Shown here: positions 14,517 to 22,749 of the stretch, piece by piece | Position numbering within the stretch: position 1 is the stretch's first letter | Layout: each line of letters begins with the position of its first letter | Source: Spirochaetales bacterium | GTDB lineage: Bacteria > Spirochaetota > Spirochaetia > SZUA-6 | Assembly: GCA_003233545.1 (NCBI GenBank) | Contig: QILZ01000115.1 | Location: forward strand, 1 to 22,962 | Reading direction: 5' to 3' | Length of the DNA stretch: 22,962 nucleotides | Program-made: the position numbers and the translations under genes | The notes under the pieces: generated by a model | Told to the model about the DNA's origin: nothing | Databases searched by the model: none | Seen by the model: only the letters and a program-made list of their open reading frames with translations

Positions 14517-15791
14517 ATGAAAAAAATTACTTCGGTTTTACTTCTACTGGCAATTACTTCTCTGGTTTTTGCCACCGGAAGCAAAGAGGCAACACAAAAA
14601 CAGGAAGGAGGAAAAACAATTACAATTCTCAGTGTGACCAGCCCGGAGACTAACGCGCTTAAGGTATTAGCTAAGAAATTTAAAGAGCTTAATCCCGATT
14701 ACGATGTGGTATTTAATGAACAGGGTCGATTAGGGTATTTTACCAATGTCACTACACAGCTTGTAGGAGGAACGGATGCTTTCGATTTAATTCAGGACAA
14801 TACTACGTACATGACAGAATTGGCAGCAGCAGGCACTCTGGAACCCTGGGATAAGTACCTTAACAATCCGAAATTAACCGACTTAAAAGCATATGATCTT
14901 GCTGATCTGCCGATAAAACTAACTTATAAAGGCAAAATTTACTGTATTCCAACGGATCTTTCCAGCCAGGTATACTATTACAGAAAAGATTTTATAACTA
15001 AGCCTGCGGATACATGGAATGAACTTATTGCTTTGGCTAAGAAGAATACCGGGACAGCATCGACAAAGTATGGAACTATTTTAACCGCTATGACAGGCGG
15101 TCCGGAAGCACCTAAGATTTTTGATACGGTTATATGGTCATTCGGTGGTGATGTAATTGATAAGAATGGGAAAGTTGCCATTAACAGCGACGCTGTAAAA
15201 AAAGCCGCTAATGTTTATAGATCACTTAAACCTTATATGCCGGAAGATATTACAACATATAACTATCCAAAAGTTTTTGATGCAATGAAATCCGGACTTG
15301 TTGCCCAGGCTGTTCCCTTCTGGAATGCTGCCTGGAACAATATAAAGCTTTCGGATAGTAAATTCAAAGATAAGTATGGTATAACACTAATTCCCGGTGT
15401 CAGGCAGAAAGACGGGTCGATTAGAAGAACACCGCAGACCCACGGATGGGGGCTTGTAATGAATGTAAAAAGCCACAATAAACTTGCAGCATGGAAATTT
15501 CTTGTTTATGCAACAAGTAAGGAAGGATTTAAAATCAGGGGCAAACACGGAGGTAGTATTTACCGTCCTTCTCTCTTAAATGCTCCCGAAAATGCAGGCG
15601 ATCCGTACTTCTCCGTAATGGCTAAGACCTATTCTCTTGCGAGAATGGAACCTCTTGTTCCTTACTACTCAAAGATGCATGAAATTCTCAACCAGATGGT
15701 AGCCGATATTTTAACAACAAATAAACCGATCGAGAATATTCTTGCCAGAACAGAGAAGAATCTTATCAACTTAAAAGCTAAATATGAATAA
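14517..15791 (+). CDS. Sugar ABC transporter substrate-binding protein (family 1)
   Basis: 424-aa extracellular solute-binding protein. The N-terminus is a signal peptide with a likely cleavage after 'SLVFA' (Ala19), leaving 'TGSKEA'. There is no lipobox cysteine, so it should be a soluble periplasmic protein instead of a lipoprotein; this type of leader is common in spirochaetes. The mature part has family-1 features: 'TITILSVTSPETNALKVLAKKF' (first strand and helix), 'DAFDLIQDNTTYMTELAAAGTLEPW', 'YYRKDF', 'FDTVIWSFGGDVID' and 'KLAAWKFLVYATSKEG'. AAGGAGG lies about 6 bases before the ATG. It is the best-expressed candidate in the operon, as a stem-loop follows its stop. The ligand cannot be read from sequence; the downstream sulfatase suggests a sulfated saccharide. 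Confidence 0.93.
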   Translation: MKKITSVLLLLAITSLVFATGSKEATQKQEGGKTITILSVTSPETNALKVLAKKFKELNPDYDVVFNEQGRLGYFTNVTTQLVGGTDAFDLIQDNTTYMTELAAAGTLEPWDKYLNNPKLTDLKAYDLADLPIKLTYKGKIYCIPTDLSSQVYYYRKDFITKPADTWNELIALAKKNTGTASTKYGTILTAMTGGPEAPKIFDTVIWSFGGDVIDKNGKVAINSDAVKKAANVYRSLKPYMPEDITTYNYPKVFDAMKSGLVAQAVPFWNAAWNNIKLSDSKFKDKYGITLIPGVRQKDGSIRRTPQTHGWGLVMNVKSHNKLAAWKFLVYATSKEGFKIRGKHGGSIYRPSLLNAPENAGDPYFSVMAKTYSLARMEPLVPYYSKMHEILNQMVADILTTNKPIENILARTEKNLINLKAKYE

Positions 15792-15804
15792 TTAACTTTC
15801 ATCT

Positions 15805-15832
15805 TGAGGGCTACCCATAAAGGTAGTCCTCA
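15805..15832 (+). terminator. Stem-loop between binding-protein and permease genes
   Basis: Arms 15805-15815 and 15822-15832 form an 11-base stem with one G-U pair and a 6-base loop; no T-run follows. A hairpin here is typical of ABC operons, in which it protects the binding-protein message or partly stops transcription so that more binding protein than permease is made. Confidence 0.6.
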
Positions 15833-15861
15833 CATCTAAATACGGGGAAAATACAGGCCAA

Positions 15862-16788
15862 ATGAAAAAGGATAATACCAAATATTATTTAACTCTCCCG
15901 GCAGCCTTTTTACTCATTGGCACAACTATTGTTCCAATACTCTATATGCTATATACCTCATTATTCCGACTTGATCCTGTCGTTTTTAACAAAACATGGC
16001 CTTTTGTAGGATTACAGAATTTTATCGATCTGTTTACAAAGGATCCCATGTTCTGGTCGAGTTTAAGGCGAACACTGACTTTCTTAATTTATACCGTTAC
16101 ACCGCAGATTTTTGTTGGATTATTCTTAGCTGCGCTTCTCTATAGGGAATTTAAGGGTAAAAGATTTGTTCAGACAATTCTCCTCTTCCCGATTCTGGCA
16201 ACTCCAATTGTTGTAGCGATGGTGTGGAAGTATTTCTTCGATTTCGATACTGGGTTTTTAAATGTCTTTTTACAAAAGATCGGTTTACAACCACAGCCTT
16301 GGCTTTCCACCAGGGGGCTCCCCTTATTCGCAAATATACCCTTTGTTGGCTCATGGCTTGTAAATAAATTTAATCTTACTTATGCTTTCCGTACTATCGT
16401 ATTTGTAAATTTCTGGCAGTGGACACCCTTTTGTTTTCTTGTTCTATATTCGGGAATGACTTCCCTGCCTGCAGAGGTATACGAAGCGGCAGGTATAGAT
16501 GGTGCATCCGGCTGGCAGGCATTTAGGCATATAACTCTTCCTCTGCTTAAAAGGATTATCTGGGCTGTTGTTTTTATTCGGGTTATTGATTGTTTAAAAG
16601 TTTATGCACAAATATGGGTGTTATTCGGGAACGCAGAATCTACGAGAGTTATAAATATTCATCTCTATACACTCGGTTTTACAACGAGTGAATACGGAAT
16701 GACAAGCGCATTGGGTGTAGTTATTATTATGCTCATTTCTTTGTTTGTTGGCATAACTATAAAGCTTGGAGGGAAAAAAGATGCATAA
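15862..16788 (+). CDS. Sugar ABC transporter permease, MalF/UgpA type
   Basis: 308-aa inner-membrane permease with six main hydrophobic segments, beginning 'YYLTLPAAFLLIGTTIVPILYMLYTSLF'. The cytoplasmic EAA loop that docks the ATPase is 'EVYEAAGIDGASGWQAFRHITLPLLK', near residues 209-234. It pairs with the next gene, whose start overlaps its last 8 bases. It acts with the binding protein encoded just upstream. No ATPase gene is present in the operon, as is common for CUT1 sugar transporters that share one MsmK/UgpC-like ATPase encoded elsewhere. Confidence 0.93.
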   Translation: MKKDNTKYYLTLPAAFLLIGTTIVPILYMLYTSLFRLDPVVFNKTWPFVGLQNFIDLFTKDPMFWSSLRRTLTFLIYTVTPQIFVGLFLAALLYREFKGKRFVQTILLFPILATPIVVAMVWKYFFDFDTGFLNVFLQKIGLQPQPWLSTRGLPLFANIPFVGSWLVNKFNLTYAFRTIVFVNFWQWTPFCFLVLYSGMTSLPAEVYEAAGIDGASGWQAFRHITLPLLKRIIWAVVFIRVIDCLKVYAQIWVLFGNAESTRVINIHLYTLGFTTSEYGMTSALGVVIIMLISLFVGITIKLGGKKDA

Positions 16789-17617
16789 TAACGCCAGGCG
16801 GAAGAAGATAATTCTTAGATTTCTCTTTTATATAGTTATTATTGCTGTAGTAGTGGTATGGGCTTTTCCCATTTTATGGATTATTTTAAGTTCGTTAAAA
16901 ACCGACAGGCAGATAATCAGCCAGAATTTAATCTTTATTTTTAAACCGACAATAAAAAATTATTACCAGATTTTTACTTCTCATAATTTTAATAGATTTT
17001 TAGTTAATAGCACCCTTGTAGCCGTCGGAACTACTATTATTGTTTTCTTAAGTGCTTTCCCTGCTTCGTACAGCATGTCGCGCTATAATACTGGCGGAGA
17101 TTCTATGAATCTTGGAATCTTAGTTACAAGAATTGCACCTCCTGCAGCTGTCTTAATGCCCTTCTTTATAATTTTTAAATATCTTAATTTATTAAATACA
17201 TTATGGGCGCTTATACTTGTAAACATTTCATTAAATCTTTCTTTTGCTCTACTGCTATTGAAATCTTTTATAGACGAAATTCCTGTTTCGATAGAAGAAG
17301 CTGCAAAAATGGAAGGAGCCAGCCTGTTTCAAAGGTTAGTGCTTCTTATTTTTCCTTTAGCACGAAGCGGTATCATTACTACCAGTATATTTACCTTTAT
17401 TTTTACGTGGAACGAATATCTATTTGCCATGGTATTCTGCTCTTCTCAAAAGGTAAAAACTTTACCTGTAGCCGCTGGTGACTTTGTAACTGCATATGCA
17501 ATTGAATGGGGGCCGGTTTTTGCTTCCGGAACTTTAATTCTTTTGCCCATTCTTGTATTAACGTTCTTTGTCCAAAAATATATAGTTAAAGGTTTAACCA
17601 TAGGAGCTGTAAAATGA
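16781..17617 (+). CDS. Sugar ABC transporter permease, MalG/UgpE type
   Basis: 278-aa inner-membrane permease. Hydrophobic segments start with 'FLFYIVIIAVVVVWAFPILWIILSSLK', typical of MalG. The EAA loop is 'SIEEAAKMEGASLFQRLVLLIFPLAR'. The C-terminal 'FFVQKYIVKGLTIGAVK' is the standard ending for this subfamily. The start is set at ATG 16781, with GGAGGG 7 bases upstream. A TTG at 16766 would add five residues but lies before that ribosome site. It overlaps the MalF-type gene by 8 bases and the first oxidoreductase gene by 4 bases (ATGA), so translation is probably coupled. Confidence 0.93.
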   Translation: MHNNARRKKIILRFLFYIVIIAVVVVWAFPILWIILSSLKTDRQIISQNLIFIFKPTIKNYYQIFTSHNFNRFLVNSTLVAVGTTIIVFLSAFPASYSMSRYNTGGDSMNLGILVTRIAPPAAVLMPFFIIFKYLNLLNTLWALILVNISLNLSFALLLLKSFIDEIPVSIEEAAKMEGASLFQRLVLLIFPLARSGIITTSIFTFIFTWNEYLFAMVFCSSQKVKTLPVAAGDFVTAYAIEWGPVFASGTLILLPILVLTFFVQKYIVKGLTIGAVK

Positions 17618-18657
17618 AAAAAGCAAGAATTGGTTTAATAGGAACCGGGTTCATGGGAAGGGCTCATTCAATATGTTATTCTATGGATGACAGAGTAGAA
17701 CTCACTGCTGTTTCTTCTCTGGAAGAAAACAGCGGCCGGAAATTTATTGATGAATTCGGTTATAAACGTTTTTCGAAAGATTGGGAAAGCTTAACAGAGG
17801 ATAAGGCTATAGATATCATCGATATTACAGCACCCAATTTTATGCATGCGGAGGTAGCAATTGCCGCTTCTAAAGCCGGGAAAGCTGTTATAATGGAAAA
17901 GCCTCTCGCTGTAAGTATTAAAGAAGCCGGGAAAGTAATGGAAACGGTTCGAGAAAACAGCACTCTCGCCATGTATGCCGAAAATCGCAGGTTTGCACCG
18001 GTTTTTGACAGATGCAGAAATATTATAGATGCAGGTGATATAGGTGCAGTAAAGCTTTTTAGAATAAATGAACTGGGAAGCGGCCCCAAGCATTCCGGAT
18101 GGTATTGGAATATTAAAAAAGCAGGAGGCGGGGCTTTAATCGATATGGGTATACATGGTCTGGGCCTTGTTGAGTGGCTGCTCGGCAGTTCAATTGTAAA
18201 AGTCTCCGCCATGCGTACCCCAGCTATAGGCACAGAGGAAACGGTAGTGACTTCTGTAACTTTTGAATCCGGTACTTTAGGACAATTTGTCTGTTCCTGG
18301 GGAATTCAGGGAGGGCTCGATATACGGGCAGAGATCTATGGAAGCAAAGGTACTCTGCTGGTGGATCACTCCAGGAATGTTAACGGACTTATGTTATATC
18401 GTGATAAAAGTATCAGTGTAACAGAGAGCAGGCCTCATCGATCTTCCACTGCAGGATGGTCTTTCCCGCCGGTGGATGAGTGGAATGTTAAGGGCCATCA
18501 CCGGGAAATACGTCATTTTATCGACTGTTTTTTAGAAGGTATTACCTGCAGATCGACTTTCGAAGCAGGATACCGGGCTTTACAACTGGCTCATGCAATT
18601 TATAAATCTGCTGAAGAAGGAAGAGAAATAGAGGTTCCGTCTTGGGACATAGAATAG
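17614..18657 (+). CDS. Gfo/Idh/MocA-family oxidoreductase (first paralogue)
   Basis: 347-aa NAD(P)-dependent sugar or inositol dehydrogenase-like enzyme. The N-terminal Rossmann domain has 'RIGLIGTGFMGRAHS' with an intact GxGxxG. The catalytic-region 'MEKPLAV' motif (Lys96) is present. The C-terminal alpha/beta domain has 'AGGGALIDMGIHGLGLVEWLLG', with Asp177 and His181 at the usual DxGxH position. The final Asp of the myo-inositol dehydrogenase motif (H..D) is Gly/Leu here, so the substrate differs from inositol. AGGAG lies 7 bases before the ATG, which overlaps the permease stop by 4 bases. No signal peptide is seen, so it acts in the cytoplasm. It probably oxidises or epimerises the sugar taken up by the adjacent transporter. 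Confidence 0.92.
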   Translation: MKKARIGLIGTGFMGRAHSICYSMDDRVELTAVSSLEENSGRKFIDEFGYKRFSKDWESLTEDKAIDIIDITAPNFMHAEVAIAASKAGKAVIMEKPLAVSIKEAGKVMETVRENSTLAMYAENRRFAPVFDRCRNIIDAGDIGAVKLFRINELGSGPKHSGWYWNIKKAGGGALIDMGIHGLGLVEWLLGSSIVKVSAMRTPAIGTEETVVTSVTFESGTLGQFVCSWGIQGGLDIRAEIYGSKGTLLVDHSRNVNGLMLYRDKSISVTESRPHRSSTAGWSFPPVDEWNVKGHHREIRHFIDCFLEGITCRSTFEAGYRALQLAHAIYKSAEEGREIEVPSWDIE

Positions 18658-19718
18658 AAACTGTTAATAAAAACGGTAAAGTTGGAATAGCACTTTTAAG
18701 TTTTGCACATTTTCACCAGTATAAATGGCTCGAAACATTTTTAAACGATCCGGGAGTTGAAATAATCGGTTTTTGGGATGATAATACCCTCCGGGCAAAC
18801 ACTATAAAGAAGAAATACAATATAAATTTTATTAATAATCTTGATGAGTTATTAAAAGATAATAGGGTTACTGCGGCAGCTATCTGTTCCGAGACTTTAA
18901 AACATAAAGAGCTGACCTTAAAAAGCTGCCGGTATAAAAGACATATTCTGTGTGAAAAACCAACAGCCATGACCCTGAATGATGCTATAGAAATGAAACA
19001 TGCTGTAAAGAACGCCGGTATAATGTTTCTTCAATCATCCCCTCAGAGGTTAATTACCGGAAACAGGATAATTAAAAATATCCTGGACAGTGGAGAATTA
19101 GGCAGAATAACTCATGTCAGAAAGAGGCATGGGCACGGATTTGGTTTAAAGGGATTGGATAATGATATGCCGTGGATTGTTTCTAAAAAAGAAGCAGGGG
19201 GAGGAGCTTATATAGACGAAGGCGTACACGAAACAGATCTGCTGCATCACTACTTTGGAATGCCGGAATCGGTCTATGCCGAATTTTCAAAGAAGCTTTA
19301 TGGGGAAGTAGAAGCTTCTGCAGTTGCAATCTATAGATATCCCGATGACCTCCTTGTAATTCATGAGGCTGCATGGAACTGGATAGCAGGAGGACCAACA
19401 ACGGAAATATACGGAGAACATGGAGTTTTGATCGAGAATTTCACCGATTGCGCTTCATCAACAGGAAAATCATACTGGCCTCATTTAAGTATATTCAAAA
19501 AAAAGACAGGCAAGTGGGAAGTTCTTGAAGAAACATTTGATTTTTCAAAACTACATTCACTTTTCCCCCGGGAATTCATCGATATGTTAACAGGGGATAA
19601 AGAACCTATAGCTACAATCGATGACGGAATTAATGCATTAACTATGATTATTGGTGCGTATAAATCAGCTAAAGAGGGAAAAATTATATATTTCCCTCCG
19701 GATCAGGAGTTAATTTGA
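18642..19718 (+). CDS. Gfo/Idh/MocA-family oxidoreductase (second, divergent paralogue)
   Basis: 358 aa. Same fold as its neighbour but clearly different in sequence. The dinucleotide loop reads 'VGIALLSFAHFHQYKWL' (14-30) and lacks the usual GxGxxG; a 'LSFAH' loop is known to me from a subgroup of this family. The catalytic 'CEKPTAM' (Lys106) and 'AGGGAYIDEGVHETDLLHHYFG' (Asp192, His196, Asp199) are intact, nearer to the classical dehydrogenase pattern than the first paralogue. The start is TTG 18642, the only in-frame start before the first strand, with AGAGG 7 bases upstream and a 16-base overlap with the previous gene. It may act in sequence with the first enzyme, for example oxidising at one position and reducing at another. 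This is inference. Confidence 0.88.
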   Translation: MGHRIETVNKNGKVGIALLSFAHFHQYKWLETFLNDPGVEIIGFWDDNTLRANTIKKKYNINFINNLDELLKDNRVTAAAICSETLKHKELTLKSCRYKRHILCEKPTAMTLNDAIEMKHAVKNAGIMFLQSSPQRLITGNRIIKNILDSGELGRITHVRKRHGHGFGLKGLDNDMPWIVSKKEAGGGAYIDEGVHETDLLHHYFGMPESVYAEFSKKLYGEVEASAVAIYRYPDDLLVIHEAAWNWIAGGPTTEIYGEHGVLIENFTDCASSTGKSYWPHLSIFKKKTGKWEVLEETFDFSKLHSLFPREFIDMLTGDKEPIATIDDGINALTMIIGAYKSAKEGKIIYFPPDQELI

Positions 19719-21235
19719 ATTACAAATGTTATTTCGGAGATATTCATAACCACTGCAATGCCAGCTACGGCCATGGGAGCCTGGAAGATGCTCTTGAAAA
19801 TGCCGAGTTACAACTTGATTTTGTCAGTATTACCGGACATTCTTCCTGGCCGGATATGCCGGATAGTACGCCGGAATTGGAATCCGTACTCGGCTACCAC
19901 AAAACAGGTTTCGATAAACTCGAAAAAGGCTGGAGCAATTTTGTTAAATTAATAGATTCTCATAATGTACCTGGAAAGTTCGTAGCTTTTCCAAGCTATG
20001 AGGTGCATTCATTAGCAGACGGGGATTACACAGTTTATTTTAATGACAATCATAAAAAGATGTTCAAGCCAAAAAGCATACAGGAATTGCAAAGGATAGT
20101 TTTAGAAGAGAGAAAAAGGGGAGGAGATGCTTTTATCGTGCCCCATCACATTGGCTACAGAAGAGGTTTTCGCGGCATCAATTGGGATACGTATAATGAA
20201 GAAACCAGTCCTGTAGTCGAGATAGTATCGATGCATGGCTGCAGCGAGAGTGATAATGCGGCTTTTCCCTACCTGCATACGATGGGGCCTCGAAACGGCA
20301 TGAACACAATGCAGTCCGGTTTATCTATGGGAAATCATTTCGGTGTTATCGGCTCAACCGACCATCACAGTGCACATCCGGGAAGCAATGGTTACGGACG
20401 TGTTGCAGTATGGGCGGAAGATTTATCGGTTGAATCTATCTGGTCGGCATTGAAAAACCGGCGCTGTTATGCCGTTACAGGAGACAGGATAGTTCTTAAT
20501 TATACTATAAATGATTCTCCTATGGGGGAAATCCTGTCGTTTGTAAAAGACAGAGAGCATAGAATTTCATTAGAAGCAGGGGATTCTATTGATTATATCG
20601 AATTGTTAAAAAACAACATTGTTGTAAAGCGTTATGATTTCCCCATTAATCACAACAGCGCTGCAGGAGAAAAGACAGGAGAAAAACTAAGAGGTAAGTT
20701 GTTTATAGAAGCCGGCTGGGGAGTACATGAGGTAAGGCAGGAATGGAGCATTAAAATAGCGGTAGAGAAAGGTAAGATACTGGATGTAGAACCAAGGCTT
20801 CACGGCAGGGATACAATCGATCCCAAAAAAGATTTTAAAGGATCTTATCATTTCAGCCTGTGGAAAAGAGCCGGAGAGGAAATTCAATTAGTCACAGAGA
20901 CGTGGGGAAATCCGACTACTTTAACAAATGCAAATCAGGGGATTTGCCTGGAAATTAACGGCTCTTCGGAGACAAAGATTATTATAAATGCAAACGGCAG
21001 AGAATTTGCAGCAGATATCTCAAGATTATTAGATAGATCAGACTCATTCTATCTTGATAAGTTTCTTTCCGGAGCAGTACATATAAAACGTTTTGTTCCG
21101 GAAAACGAATACAGAAAGGAATTGACATACAATGATTACGCGGACGGCGAACGTGAAGATTTTTATTATATTCGTATCAGACAGTTAAACGGACAATGGG
21201 CGTATTCCAGCCCCATCTGGGTGAGGGCTAAATAA
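19715..21235 (+). CDS. PHP-type metal-dependent hydrolase, DUF3604-like
   Basis: 506-aa cytoplasmic protein. The N-terminal half (1-260) looks like a PHP domain: 'YFGDIHNHCNASYGHGSLEDAL' (His11, His13, His20), 'DFVSITGHSS' (His42), 'FPSYEVHS' (Glu96), 'IVPHHIGY' (His144/145), 'VVEIVSMHG' (Glu169, His174) and 'VIGSTDHHSAHPG' (Asp216, His217). These would bind two or three metal ions. The block 'SIWSALKNRRCYAVTGDRIVLNYTIN' is typical of DUF3604 proteins and leads into a C-terminal beta-rich half of unknown role. It starts with TTG 19715, overlapping the previous stop by 4 bases, with AGGAG 5 bases upstream. No signal peptide is visible. The reaction is unknown; hydrolysis of a phosphate, lactone or glycoside derived from the imported sugar is possible. 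Confidence 0.82.
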   Translation: MNYKCYFGDIHNHCNASYGHGSLEDALENAELQLDFVSITGHSSWPDMPDSTPELESVLGYHKTGFDKLEKGWSNFVKLIDSHNVPGKFVAFPSYEVHSLADGDYTVYFNDNHKKMFKPKSIQELQRIVLEERKRGGDAFIVPHHIGYRRGFRGINWDTYNEETSPVVEIVSMHGCSESDNAAFPYLHTMGPRNGMNTMQSGLSMGNHFGVIGSTDHHSAHPGSNGYGRVAVWAEDLSVESIWSALKNRRCYAVTGDRIVLNYTINDSPMGEILSFVKDREHRISLEAGDSIDYIELLKNNIVVKRYDFPINHNSAAGEKTGEKLRGKLFIEAGWGVHEVRQEWSIKIAVEKGKILDVEPRLHGRDTIDPKKDFKGSYHFSLWKRAGEEIQLVTETWGNPTTLTNANQGICLEINGSSETKIIINANGREFAADISRLLDRSDSFYLDKFLSGAVHIKRFVPENEYRKELTYNDYADGEREDFYYIRIRQLNGQWAYSSPIWVRAK

Positions 21236-21241
21236 ATAAAA

Positions 21242-22573
21242 ATGAATATTGTATATATCCATACACATGACAGCGGCCGTTACTTTGAACCGTATGGATA
21301 TCCTGTAAAAACCCCTAATATAGTGAGATTGGCAGAGGATGGTATTCTTTTCAGGCAGGCCTTTTCTACTGCTCCGACTTGTTCACCCAGTCGAGCCGGA
21401 CTCTTAACCGGTGTCAGTCCTCATACATGCGGAATGCTGGGCCTGGCACACAGAGGATTTTCCCTCTCTCGTTATAATCTTCATATTGTTAATCAATTAA
21501 ATAACAATGGATATGAAACGGTGCTTAGCGGAATACAGCATGTCGCTTCTCACAAGGAAAAGATAGGATATACGCGAATTCTGGGAAATAGCTCTTTTGC
21601 GATGTCTAAAGATTTTAATTTTGATACTGTAGAGTATGATAAATCTAATGCCGCAATGGCTGCTGAATATATTAGACATGAGAAACCTGCGGACAAGCCG
21701 TTTTTCCTCTCTTTCGGGATGTTTAATACACATAGAACATTTCCGCCTGTCAGTAAAAATATTAATCCGGATTATGTTCGTCCCCCTTTTCCGGTGCAGG
21801 ATACAAAGAAGAACAGGGAAGATTTTGCAGGATTCCTTACTTCGCTAAATGCAGTGGATTTTTGTACCGGTCTGGTTCTCGACGCAGTTAAAGAGACCGG
21901 CATAGAAAATGAAACAATTGTTATATTTACAACCGATCATGGCATAGCATTTCCGGAAATGAAGTGTACATTGTACGATACCGGCATAGGAGTGGCACTT
22001 ATACTTAAATACCCCGGAAATCCTAAGGCAGGCCGGGTGATCGATGAGCTGGTTTCGCATCTCGATTTGTACCCTACCCTATGTGATCTGGCAGGTCTTA
22101 AAAAACCTGACAGGCTTCAGGGCATGTCTTTACTCCCGCTATTAGAGGGTAAAACAGACTCTTTAAGAAATGAGATATTCGGTGAGGTTACTTATCATGC
22201 TGCATATGAACCGATGAGGTGTATCAGAACAAAGCGGTATAAGCTTATTAAAAGATTCGATGAAAACTTAAATATTGTAGCATCGAATATCGATGACTGC
22301 ACCGGAAAGACCTTTCTGGTTAATTCGGGTTATCTGGAAAAACCGCATCAGCGGGAAATGCTCTTCGACCTTTACCTTGATCCCCTGGAAAGGGTTAGCA
22401 GAATAGATGATCCGGGTTATCTAAAGATCTATAATGATTTAAACAAGCGTCTTCTGGATTGGATGGACAATACAAACGATCCTCTTTTAACCGGCAGAAA
22501 GGTAAAAAAACCTGAAGGTGCGGTTGTTAACAGCCAGGATTGTCTATCGCCCGGCGAACTCCGGTTCGAGTAA
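21242..22573 (+). CDS. Formylglycine-dependent sulfatase (type I, S1 family)
   Basis: 443-aa sulfatase of the alkaline-phosphatase superfamily. The activation motif is 'TCSPSRAGLLTG': Cys47 in C-x-P-S-R is the residue oxidised to formylglycine by an FGE or anSME enzyme, neither of which is in the window. 'HTHDSGRYFEPYGYPVKTPN' holds metal ligand Asp10 (the usual paired Asp is His9), 'FTTDHGIAFPEMK' gives Asp232, His233 and Lys241, and 'TPNIVRLAEDGILF' is the usual second block. 'HTCGMLGLAHRGF' resembles heparan N-sulfatase-like enzymes, but the substrate is not established. There is no signal peptide, so it should desulfate a substrate already in the cytoplasm. It lies 6 bases after the PHP gene without a strong ribosome site of its own, which suggests coupled translation. 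It is the last gene of the operon. Confidence 0.93.
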   Translation: MNIVYIHTHDSGRYFEPYGYPVKTPNIVRLAEDGILFRQAFSTAPTCSPSRAGLLTGVSPHTCGMLGLAHRGFSLSRYNLHIVNQLNNNGYETVLSGIQHVASHKEKIGYTRILGNSSFAMSKDFNFDTVEYDKSNAAMAAEYIRHEKPADKPFFLSFGMFNTHRTFPPVSKNINPDYVRPPFPVQDTKKNREDFAGFLTSLNAVDFCTGLVLDAVKETGIENETIVIFTTDHGIAFPEMKCTLYDTGIGVALILKYPGNPKAGRVIDELVSHLDLYPTLCDLAGLKKPDRLQGMSLLPLLEGKTDSLRNEIFGEVTYHAAYEPMRCIRTKRYKLIKRFDENLNIVASNIDDCTGKTFLVNSGYLEKPHQREMLFDLYLDPLERVSRIDDPGYLKIYNDLNKRLLDWMDNTNDPLLTGRKVKKPEGAVVNSQDCLSPGELRFE

Positions 22574-22749
22574 ATAACGGACTTACGTCTTTACAGGGCT
22601 TCTGCATACCAGCTTCCCCGCAGTTCAGGGCATTGGCAGATGCCTATCAAAAAATATCCCGGGTGTCAAATGTTTGCTCTGCGGAGAAGGTATAGCAAGG
22701 AACCCGAGGTGCTCTTTGCCTTCGGTATGCATAAAATCGTCATGTTCAA
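22574..22749. other. Intergenic segment between the sulfatase and toxin genes
   Basis: No convincing gene, terminator with T-run or known repeat is seen. The reading frame of the sulfatase stays open for about 60 codons after its stop, and an ATG at 22640 would give a 39-aa peptide ending at 22759, overlapping the end of the toxin gene on the other strand. That peptide has no recognised relatives and no ribosome site. A weak 5-bp hairpin (GGCAT/ATGCC near 22630-22645) is the only structure noted. Confidence 0.4.

Noticed and set aside
22574..22749. Integron attC site next to the toxin gene
   Set aside because: I looked for paired GTTRRRY/RYYYAAC core sites because toxin-antitoxin cassettes occur in spirochaete integrons, but found no convincing pair.
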